Source: DASUAS01 sp963819475 (GTDB lineage: Bacteria > Actinomycetota > Acidimicrobiia > IMCC26256 > DASPTH01). From it: a DNA stretch of 64,000 bases. The stretch lies in NCBI GenBank assembly GCA_963819475.1, contig CAWFWE010000010.1, forward strand, positions 186,001 through 250,000, read 5' to 3'. Positions within the stretch are counted from its first letter, which is position 1; the number at the start of each line of letters is the position of its first letter. Shown here one piece after another: positions 8,299-15,681 of the stretch. The position numbers were made by a program, and so were the translations under genes. Below the pieces are notes generated by a model that made no database searches, was not told the origin of the DNA, and saw only the letters and a program-made list of their open reading frames with translations.

Positions 8299-8909
8299 CT
8301 GCTCTTCCTTCTTCTCGTGTTCGCGTCGTCCAGGTACAGATCGACGAGTCGGTCGAGGTGACGGGTCCAGCGGTCACCGCCGGGATCGTTGCTCGACTGC
8401 GCGTCGAAGATCCCCGCGATCATGGCGACGAAGCAGTCGACGTCGGCGGGATCGGTCATGCCGGCGGCGGCGAGGAGGTCGCCGGCCCGCGACAAGGTCG
8501 CCTCGGCGTCCGTGTACGCCTCTGGTGACGGCTCGAAGCCGGGGATGGGCCGGTGGAACAGCAGCTCGGACCGCGCCGCGTCGGCCAGCGCGAAGTCGAC
8601 GAAGGCGCGCATGAACACCTTCACCGCGGCCCGCGGCGCGGCCGGGAGGTCCAGCGCCTCGAGTCGTTCGCGCAGCTGACGGTTGCCGTCGGCGAACATG
8701 GCGTCGTAGAGGGCGAGCTTGGAGTCGAAGTAGGCGTAGAGGGACGGTTGGCGCATGCCCACCGCCTTCGCCAGCGCGTGGAGCGACACCCCGCCGATGC
8801 CGTGCTCGGCGGCCAGCGCCCAGGCTTCGGCCACGATCGTCGCGGTCTTCGCCTCGCGGCGTCGGGCCACACCTCCGGCGGGCTTCGTGGCGGTGGTTGT
8901 CTCTATCAC
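8295..8909 (-). CDS. TetR/AcrR family transcriptional regulator, first gene of operon
   Basis: A 204-residue TetR regulator. The helix-turn-helix is GVSLHALAKAVGMRQPSLYAYF, near residues 40-61, followed by a helical ligand domain with the pattern seen in actinobacterial TetR_C regulators. The start is GTG 8909: no Shine-Dalgarno precedes it, but a -10 TAAACT ends 8 bases upstream with a TTGACA 16 bases further, which suggests a leaderless transcript. Two palindromes overlap this promoter and the start codon, so autoregulation is very likely. The gene is coupled to three downstream metabolic genes by ATGA and GTGA overlaps. Confidence 0.88.
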   Translation of the reverse strand: MIETTTATKPAGGVARRREAKTATIVAEAWALAAEHGIGGVSLHALAKAVGMRQPSLYAYFDSKLALYDAMFADGNRQLRERLEALDLPAAPRAAVKVFMRAFVDFALADAARSELLFHRPIPGFEPSPEAYTDAEATLSRAGDLLAAAGMTDPADVDCFVAMIAGIFDAQSSNDPGGDRWTRHLDRLVDLYLDDANTRRRKSR

Positions 8910-8945
8910 TGATAGGTAGTTTACCTATCGACGATAGGATGTCAA
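8900..8945 (-). promoter_or_regulatory. TetR promoter with two operators, one nearly identical to Tn10 tetO2
   Basis: On the minus strand, TTGACA (8945-8940), a 16-base spacer and TAAACT (8923-8918) form a promoter aimed at GTG 8909. A perfect 6-3-6 palindrome CCTATC-N3-GATAGG (8924-8938) fills the spacer. A second, CTATC-N3-GATAG (8903-8915), covers the start codon; its 19-bp context 8900-8918 differs at one base from the tetO2 sequence as I recall it. Centres are 22 bases apart, two helical turns. Confidence 0.82.
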
Positions 8946-8960
8946 CCCTTCGCCTCGTGG

Positions 8961-11370
8961 TCATTCCGAGCGCAGCGCCACCGCCGGTCGGACGCGGCCG
9001 GCCGCGCGCGCGGGCCACCAGGCGACCGCGCGCGCGAGCACGACGGCGCCCGCGGCCGTCGCCGCGACCGCCAGCACCGGGATCGACGGGCTCGCATCGA
9101 TCCCGAGCCCGTCCGCGACGGCCCGCCACACCAGCGAGCCCACCACGACACCGAGCGGCACACCGACGACGACGCCGATGGCAGCCAACGTCGTCGCCTG
9201 CCAACCGATCGTCGCCCGCACCTGGCGACGCTCGAAGCCGAGGGTCTTGAGCAGCGCGAGCTCGCGGCGACGACGACGCACCCCCGTGACCAGGCCGTGG
9301 CCGACCGCGAGCAGCGCGAACGCGCCGAGCAGGAGCGTGAGCGCGACGGGGAGCCAGTCGATCTGTCGCAGCCGGTCGATCTCCACAGGGAGCAGGGGCC
9401 GGGTTGGCGCGGTGAGCTCGGGAACCGCGTCGAGCTGCTGCCGGACCCGGGTCCGGTCGGCGCCGGGTGCGTAGCTCCCGACGAAGTGCCGCATGAACAG
9501 GTTCTGGTCGAACAGGGGCGCGTAGCCGGCGCCCGTGAAGGCAGCGCCGTCGGCGAGCGGCTGTGCCGTGCTCAGCGTCGGGAACACCACCTGGCCGACA
9601 ACGCGGTAGTCGAGGCGAGCGGAGCGACCCTGGACGTGCACCGTGTCGCCGATCCCCTTGTGGAGCGCGTCGAGGGTGACGCCTCCCAGCGCGACCTCGT
9701 GGTGTCCGCGCGGCGCCCGACCCGCGACGATCTCGGGCTGAAACGGTCGCCCGGTGACGCGCGTGTACGCGAGCGCACCAACGGGCCGACCGTCGAGCTG
9801 GACGTTCTGCGTGCACACCTCCGTCAACGCGGCGATGCCCCTGTGCCCACCGAGGCCGTAGTCGCCCGCGCCGCAGGGCGTGTTCGCCGTCTCGTCCGTC
9901 AGCTGGAAGTCCCACGGCGCGCCGTCAGCACGCCGGCGCGTCGACCAGGGCGTCGAGGCTCGCACCGAAGACGAGCACCGCGGTCACGCCGAGCACCCCG
10001 AGCACGGCCCCGACCGCGGCCGAGCGCACGGGAACTGCGGTGCGGCCCCGACCACGCTCGAGCGCCAAGCGCAGCCCGTTGCTGACCGACGGCGTGGCAC
10101 CCGCGGCGGCAGACGCGTGCTGCGATGGTCGACGTCCGGTAGCCAGTGACGCGGTCGCGACCCGGCCGGGTGACGCGGACGGCCGCCGCGACCGCGATCG
10201 CCGCCACGGCCACGACCACCGCCGCGTACCCCGCAGCGGCGACCACCCAATCGACGTGCACGCCCACATCGGGGTCGGCCCGCCGCGCCACGCCCAACGG
10301 GAACAGTGGTGACAGCGCCGCGGCACCGACGACCGCGACCGCGGCCCCGCACAACGCGACGACGAGCGCCGAGGCCGTACCCATCCGGATCCTCTGCGCG
10401 CGGGTGCAGCCCAACTCGCGCATGCGATCGAGGTCATCGGCCAACCCGGAGATCTCACGGGACACGACGATGGCCACCGCGACCAGACCGGCGACGGCGA
10501 TCACGGCCGCCGCGATCCACAGCGCGAGCGAGATGACGTCGATGGCGTTGCGCGCCCCCTGCGACTCGACCGCGAGGCCCTGGGCGATGAACTGCGCGGG
10601 CCCGAGGACACGCCGGGCGCCGGCGATGACCGAGGGCACGTCACTCGCGCCATGCTCGGTCCGCACCCGGATGCGGGTGCCGAAGACGCCGATGCGACCG
10701 TCGTACTCGTGTGCGAACGCGGGCGTCAGCACGAGGAGCCCGCCGGACGCGGCCTGCTCGCCGAGATCCAGAGGTCGCCGCGCGATGCCGACCACGCGGA
10801 GCTTGACCGTGGGGCCCGCGGCGGGCCCACGTCGCTCACGCCGGAGAGAATCGCCGCGATCTGCTCGGGGGTGAACGACTCCGCGGTGATGAAGGACCCG
10901 ACCGTGACGTGCAGTCGGTTGGCCAGGCCCTCACCGATGGTGATCTCGCGCACTGCGCCCGGGTCGGGCCGGCGACCGGCGATCAGGCGGTCGCGGTCGA
11001 CCCCGCGGCCGAACTCGCGGTCGGTGGCGGCGCCGATCGACTGGAACTCGGGCGCCGAAGAGATGACCAGGCCGTACGCGGGGAGGGCCGCGACCGCCGC
11101 CACCCCCGGGAGCCGGCGCAGGCGCGCCACCTGCCGGGCGGTCGACGCCGCCGCGAGCTCGAGGTCGGCCGAACGGCTCGATGCCTTGAACCGCGTCAAG
11201 GCGGTGCTCGACCGACGGGCGCCGGCCACGGTCGCGAGCACGCACGCACCCACCACGCCGACGAGGACCACGAGGAACACGACCCGACGCCCGCGACGCC
11301 GGAGGTCCCAGCCCGCCACCAGCGCGAACGCTCCGCTCACTGCCTCATTCGAGCGAGGCGTCGTGCCCAC
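8961..11370 (-). pseudogene. FtsX/MacB-type ABC transporter permease, broken by three frame changes
   Basis: Homologous coding sequence of about 800 residues runs across the region but in several frames: 11370 to about 10820, then about 10820-10110, about 10110-9945, and 9945-8961. The N-terminus has a membrane helix (VVFLVVLVGVVGACVLATVAGA); the middle and C-terminus carry two FtsX-like permease domains (SLALWIAAAVIAVAGLVAVA; VALTLLLGAFALLAVGHGL, RRRRELALLKTLGF). Changes fall near 10810-10830 (one base lost), 10095-10120 and 9930-9950 (one base gained each). The start is GTG 11370 or GTG 11340. No ABC ATPase gene is adjacent. Given similar breaks in essential genes of this window, sequencing error is as likely as true decay. 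Confidence 0.75.
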
Positions 11371-11427
11371 GGCAAGGTGGGCAGACCCACGGGCGCGGGG
11401 GTGGTAGCCCCCGCACCGGCGCCGCGG

Positions 11428-11880
11428 TCAAGCGAGCGCCCGCTCCCGGGGCCGGGGCTCGTGGATGCCGGCGAGCGAGGCGTCGACGACCACCACCAGC
11501 TCGACCTGCATGCCGTCGGAATCCTCGAACCAGAGGCTGTGGAACGCGCCGAGGTCGTCGACCGCGCCGTCGGAGGCACCCACCGCCACGAGACGCTCCC
11601 GGACCGCGGCGAACGCCTCGGTGGACGACGCGGCGAGCGCGAGGTGGTCGAGCCGGCCGCGGTCGAACTGCGCCGCGCTCGCGGTGCCGTGGGGACTGCC
11701 GGCGACCTCGGCCGGGTGCAACCACGACCGGGGTCCGGTGCGAAGGATGGCATGACGGAAGGCGGGGGTCGTCTCCTCGAAGACGACGTCGAGCTCGAAC
11801 ACCTCGCGGTAGAAGGCGACGAAGCGGTCGAGGTCCTCCGTGAGGACGGCGACGTGGTTGATCCCGGTGAGAAGGTGCAT
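11428..11880 (-). CDS. VOC family (glyoxalase/dioxygenase-fold) protein
   Basis: A 150-residue vicinal-oxygen-chelate protein with two beta-alpha-beta-beta-beta modules: GINHVAVLTEDLDRFVAFYREVF at the start and RLDHLALAASSTEAF in the second module. Likely metal ligands are the His of NHVAV, the His of LDHLAL and the Glu of MQVELVV. The substrate is unknown. AGGAG lies 6 bases before ATG 11880. It follows a TetR gene by 17 bases on the same strand and is probably controlled by that regulator. Confidence 0.82.
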   Translation of the reverse strand: MHLLTGINHVAVLTEDLDRFVAFYREVFELDVVFEETTPAFRHAILRTGPRSWLHPAEVAGSPHGTASAAQFDRGRLDHLALAASSTEAFAAVRERLVAVGASDGAVDDLGAFHSLWFEDSDGMQVELVVVVDASLAGIHEPRPRERALA

Positions 11881-11897
11881 CGGCTGCTCCTGACCGT

Positions 11898-12474
11898 TCA
11901 CTTCGCCCGGGCGCGCGCGGCGTCGAGCACGAGCTCGATGGCGAGGGCCGCGGTCTCCGCGGCTTCGTCGCCATCCATGTCCCAGTACTGCGTGAGCGTC
12001 TGCCAGGTCGACGCGGTCGTCAGCAGCTGCACCGCGGCCGCCACGCGGCGGGCGGTGGCGCGGTCGAGGCCGGGCGCCTCGTGCCGCACCAGCTCGCGCG
12101 CGGCGCGTCGCCGCGCGTCGATCGACGACAGGCGGGCGTCGAGCCCTTCGCGCGAGACGAGGAGCTCGCACACCACCGGTGCGTGCTCGTCGAAGCCGGG
12201 AAACACCTGGCGCACCAGAGCCACCGCGCTCGCTTCGTCGCGCGGCAGGTCCCCGTCGAAGCCGATCCGCTGGTTGGCCCACTCGAACAGGGCTGCCAGC
12301 AACGCCTGGCGGGTCGGGAAGTAGCGGTAAACGGTCCGCTCCGGGACGCCGCGCCGTCGTCGCCAACGCGGTGAAGGTCAGGTGGTCGCCCGCCCGCAAG
12401 AGGGTCGCAGCACCCTCGAGCACCTGCTCCCGCACCGCCGCGGCCCGAACCTCCTGCACCGACGTCCCGCTCAT
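11898..12474 (-). CDS. TetR family regulator with a one-base frame break
   Basis: A TetR regulator of about 191 residues when read across two frames. The N-terminus (MSGTSVQEVRAAAVREQVLE) starts at ATG 12474. The helix-turn-helix continues as GVPERTVYRYFPTRQALLAALF in another frame after an extra base near 12347-12362; total length is 3n+1, as expected for one insertion. The ligand domain follows to TGA at 11898. The break is likely a sequence error. The start codon lies inside a palindromic operator array, so autoregulation is likely. The VOC gene follows directly. Confidence 0.8.
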
Positions 12475-12511
12475 GACAGTAAGACTGCCAGAGTGGCAGT
12501 AGTACTGTCAA
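12474..12511 (-). promoter_or_regulatory. paired TetR-type operators overlapping promoter and start codon
   Basis: Four half-sites TGRCAGT alternate in orientation at 12474-12480, 12484-12490, 12494-12500 and 12504-12510, each separated by 3 bases. They form two 17-bp operators TGRCAGT-N3-ACTGYCA, and the whole 37 bp is nearly palindromic. A minus-strand -35 TTGACA (12511-12506) overlaps the outer half-site. A weak -10 (CAGTCT) ends 8 bases before ATG 12474. Confidence 0.8.
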
Positions 12512-12568
12512 CCCGGTCGTCGCGTCGGGCGCGCGGACATTCGCCGCGAACGCTGCCAAGCTCTCCGC

Positions 12569-13843
12569 GTGCCGCGCGACGCGATCGCCGCCCCGAGCGG
12601 TGGCCAGGTCCGACGGGACCAGCGCGCCGCACTCCCCCGCGTGGAGCTGGCGATCCGGTGCGCGCTGGCTGCGGGGATCCTCTACCAGGTCGTCCAGCGG
12701 TTCACGTACACCGGGTACGGCATGAGCGAGTACGGGCGCTCGCTCTGGTACGTCACGTACCAGCACGGGTTCGTGCGCCGCGGGCTCGCCGGCGAGGCGC
12801 TGCGGACGGCGCTCGGGCGCCGCCCCACCATCGCCGAGGTCGACCTGGTGCAGAACCTCGTCGCGGTCGTGACCATTGCTGCGATGGCTGCGTTGGTGGT
12901 GTTGCTGTGCCGGCGCCGCACCGTGATCGCCTACGCGGCCGCCGCCGCGCTGGTCGTCGCGCCGTTCGCGTTCGACTCCGTCGGCGGGCAACGGCGCCCG
13001 GACCTGCTCGCGTTCCTGCTCCTCGCGCTGGTCGGCTGCTGGGCCGCCACCCGCCCCGTCGCGCCCACCCGCCTGGCCGTCGTCGCCGGCGCGCTGCTCG
13101 CGCTGTGCACCCTGGCCAGTGAGGCGGCCCCACTCATCGTCGGCCCGTGGCTCGTCCTCGTCGTGCTGGCCACCGCCCGCGCCCGGGGCGGCGCAGCGGC
13201 GCGGTCGGGCCCGATCGCGGTGCTGACCGTGACCCCGACGGCACTGGTGCTCGGCGCTCTCGCGCTCCACGGGGCGCCCGGCGTCGCGCAGGTGACCGCG
13301 CTCGAGCTCGACGCACCGGGCATCATCGACGGTCACGGCTCGGTGTTCGTCTACCTCGGCGACACCTTCGGGTCGAGCTTCCAGCGCGTGATCGAGCGCG
13401 CACACCCGGAGCTGAGCCTCGTCGTCGGCGCGCTGCTCGTGGCGCTGCTGCTGTTCGCGTTCCGGGGCGCGGTGACGTACGCACGGTCCGCCGTGCACTG
13501 GATCCTCGGGACCCGCGTGCAGCGGATCGTGTGGTCGGGCGCGTCGCTGGGCGCCACCGCGGTGCTGTTCGCCCTGGGCTTCGACTGGTTGCGCTGGATC
13601 ACGACGATCGCGTTCGCCGCGCTGCTGGCCGGCGCCGCGATCGTCGCCATCGACGGGCGGGCGCGCCATCCCGCGCCCGGCCGCGACCTGTGGCACCGGC
13701 CGGTGCCTCCGCACCTCACGCTGTCGGCGCGCGCGGTCGCGGCAGTCGCCGCGGCCACCTACCTGTTGGTGCTGCCACCACTGCCGAACTTCGTCAGCGA
13801 CGCGGTCCACGGCGCCCGGCTGCTCTTCGACGTCCCCCAATAG
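12569..13843 (+). CDS. polytopic membrane protein of unknown function
   Basis: A 424-residue protein with about 8-10 hydrophobic segments, including LVAVVTIAAMAALVVLLC, AYAAAAALVVAPFAF, LLAFLLLALVGCWAA, VAGALLALCTLA and LSLVVGALLVALLLFAF. A polar region near residues 45-75 (GYGMSEYGRSLWYVTYQHGFVRRGLAGEAL) resembles the first extracytoplasmic loop of bacterial EpsG/GT-C-like proteins, but I cannot assign a family. The start is GTG 12569; no ribosome site is clear. It diverges from the frameshifted TetR gene. Confidence 0.7.
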   Translation: MPRDAIAAPSGGQVRRDQRAALPRVELAIRCALAAGILYQVVQRFTYTGYGMSEYGRSLWYVTYQHGFVRRGLAGEALRTALGRRPTIAEVDLVQNLVAVVTIAAMAALVVLLCRRRTVIAYAAAAALVVAPFAFDSVGGQRRPDLLAFLLLALVGCWAATRPVAPTRLAVVAGALLALCTLASEAAPLIVGPWLVLVVLATARARGGAAARSGPIAVLTVTPTALVLGALALHGAPGVAQVTALELDAPGIIDGHGSVFVYLGDTFGSSFQRVIERAHPELSLVVGALLVALLLFAFRGAVTYARSAVHWILGTRVQRIVWSGASLGATAVLFALGFDWLRWITTIAFAALLAGAAIVAIDGRARHPAPGRDLWHRPVPPHLTLSARAVAAVAAATYLLVLPPLPNFVSDAVHGARLLFDVPQ

Positions 13844-13908
13844 CATCGGCGTGCTCGGGTCCCGTCACCGAGCTGCAGGAGCACTTCTGACCGACGCCGC
13901 CGGCGCGG

Positions 13909-14967
13909 TCAGTGCGGACGTGGTGGCCGTTTCCGCCGCGCGTTGCCGCCCGACGGCGGCGCCGGGCGCGCCGGTGCGGGTTCGCCGCTCAGCACGCGTA
14001 CGAACAGGCGCGCGTTGCGCACCGCGGCGTCGGTGGTCCGGCCCGAGAAGGTGACGTGCACCGACCGCGCCGCGGCGGCGAGCTTCTCGAGGCGCGGCAC
14101 CCAGGGCTCGAGGTCGGCGTCCTTGTAGTCGTACGCGAAGCGGTCGTCCCCGGCATCAGCGCCGCGCTCCCACGCGCCGCTGTTACGCCCGTGGAACCGC
14201 ACGTAGGCGGCGTCGGTGGTGACGACCGAGAGCGGTGGCAACGAGCTGTCGAACCCGGAGGGCTCGTCGACGCAGACGTACGACAGCTGGTGCTCGCGGA
14301 GGAACTCCAGCGTGGCGTCGCGCTGCTTCCCCGCGACCCAGTCGCGGTGACGGAACTCGATCGCGATCGGAAGGTCACCGCTGCGACCACGCAGCCATTC
14401 GAGGTAGTCGAGCCCGCGGGGGCCGGGCGTGAAGTACGAGGGGAACGGGAACACGACGGAGCCGAGCTTGCCGAACTCCCGCACCGACGCGATCGACGCC
14501 AGGAACCGGTCGAGCGCAGCGTCGAGCGAGCGCCCGGGCAGGTCCTCGGCGTACAGCTGCCGCCGCTCGCGCAACGCCGGTGTGAGCGTGTCGCGCACCT
14601 CGGGCCACAGCGACTCGATCGGCGCGGGATGGTGGGTGAGCAACCGGTGCGCGCGCACGTCGAGGATCGCGTTCTCCGGCGTACGGTCGACCCACGGCCC
14701 GACGAGACGTTCGGTGAGCGGCTCGCTCGACGCGTCGACCTCCATGACGCGCGAGTGCTGGGCGCGTTCGACGACCTCGGCGGGCGCGACGACGGTACCG
14801 ATCTGGATCTTCGGGTTGACGCGCTTGCGCGTGCCGCCACCGCCCTCGCCACCGCCTCGCGGCTGGTCGGCGCGCGGCGGGCGACCACCGCTGCTGCGAC
14901 GACGACGGTTGCCGCCGCGCCGCCCGTCTCGCCCGCGGTCGGGCCGGGAACCCTCGGAGCTGCTCAC
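13909..14967 (-). CDS. DUF72 domain protein
   Basis: A 352-residue protein. A low-complexity basic and glycine-rich N-terminus (about 60 residues of R/G) precedes a DUF72 TIM-barrel-like domain. Family hallmarks are FGKLGSVVFPFPSYFTPG, IAIEFRHRDWV, YVCVDEP and AYVRFHGRNSGAWE. The biochemical role of DUF72 is not known. GTG 14967 is chosen because TAGCCT ends 7 bases before it, a leaderless pattern. The basic C-terminal tail (GGNARRKRPPRPH) might bind nucleic acid; that is a guess. Confidence 0.8.
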   Translation of the reverse strand: MSSSEGSRPDRGRDGRRGGNRRRRSSGGRPPRADQPRGGGEGGGGTRKRVNPKIQIGTVVAPAEVVERAQHSRVMEVDASSEPLTERLVGPWVDRTPENAILDVRAHRLLTHHPAPIESLWPEVRDTLTPALRERRQLYAEDLPGRSLDAALDRFLASIASVREFGKLGSVVFPFPSYFTPGPRGLDYLEWLRGRSGDLPIAIEFRHRDWVAGKQRDATLEFLREHQLSYVCVDEPSGFDSSLPPLSVVTTDAAYVRFHGRNSGAWERGADAGDDRFAYDYKDADLEPWVPRLEKLAAAARSVHVTFSGRTTDAAVRNARLFVRVLSGEPAPARPAPPSGGNARRKRPPRPH

Positions 14968-15032
14968 GGCGGCGAGGCTAACGGCTGCCGTAGAGTCCGG
15001 GTCCACGATTCGGGTCCACCGGGGGAGAACCC

Positions 15033-15662
15033 ATGGCCTTGCGCGTCGTCGGTGCCGGTCTGGGCCGCACCGGCACCCATTCGCTGAAGCTCGCGCTGGA
15101 GCAGCTGCTCGGCGGGCCCTGTTACCACATGTCCGAGACCTTCGCCCGGCCCGCCGACATCGCGGTGTGGCACGCCGCCGCCAACGGCCAGATGCCGGAC
15201 TGGCCGACGTTCCTCGCCGACTACACCGCGGCAGTGGATTGGCCGGCGTGCGCGTTCTGGCGCCCGCTCGCCGACGAGTTCCCCGATGCCGTCGTGCTCC
15301 TCTCGACCCGGTCGAGCGCGGACGCGTGGTGGAGGAGCGCCGACGACACCATCTTCCGGGTGTCGAAGCGGGAGATCCCGAGTGAGCACCTCGACGTCAT
15401 GAGCGCGCAGTTGGCGATGGTGGACGACCTGTTCGCGAACACGTTCACCGCCGACCTGTCCGAGGCGCCGGCCAAGCAGGCCTACGAGGAGCACAACGCG
15501 GCGGTGCGGGCGGCCGTCGATCCCGGACGCCTGGTCGACTGGCAGCCCGGCGACGGCTGGGACCCCATCTGCGCCGCCCTGTCACTGCCGGTGCCGAGCG
15601 AGCCGTTTCCGCACGTGAACACGACCGCCGACTTCCGGGAGATGATCGGCTTCGACGGCTGA
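15033..15662 (+). CDS. sulfotransferase family protein
   Basis: A 209-residue protein of the short Sulfotransfer_4 type. The N-terminal P-loop-like segment GAGLGRTGTHSLKLAL is the 5'-phosphosulfate-binding motif, and PDAVVLLSTRSSADAWW is the 3'-phosphate-binding motif. Such enzymes transfer sulfate from PAPS; the acceptor is unknown. GGGGGAG lies 5 bases before ATG 15033. It diverges from the DUF72 gene and converges on the AsnB-fusion gene 20 bases away. Confidence 0.85.
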   Translation: MALRVVGAGLGRTGTHSLKLALEQLLGGPCYHMSETFARPADIAVWHAAANGQMPDWPTFLADYTAAVDWPACAFWRPLADEFPDAVVLLSTRSSADAWWRSADDTIFRVSKREIPSEHLDVMSAQLAMVDDLFANTFTADLSEAPAKQAYEEHNAAVRAAVDPGRLVDWQPGDGWDPICAALSLPVPSEPFPHVNTTADFREMIGFDG

Positions 15663-15681
15663 AGTCTCGAACGGAGCGCGG

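Noticed and set aside
8961..11370. Mobile element or phage remnant as the cause of the broken permease
   Set aside because: No transposase, integrase, inverted ends or target duplication is present; single-base frame changes are enough to explain the breaks.
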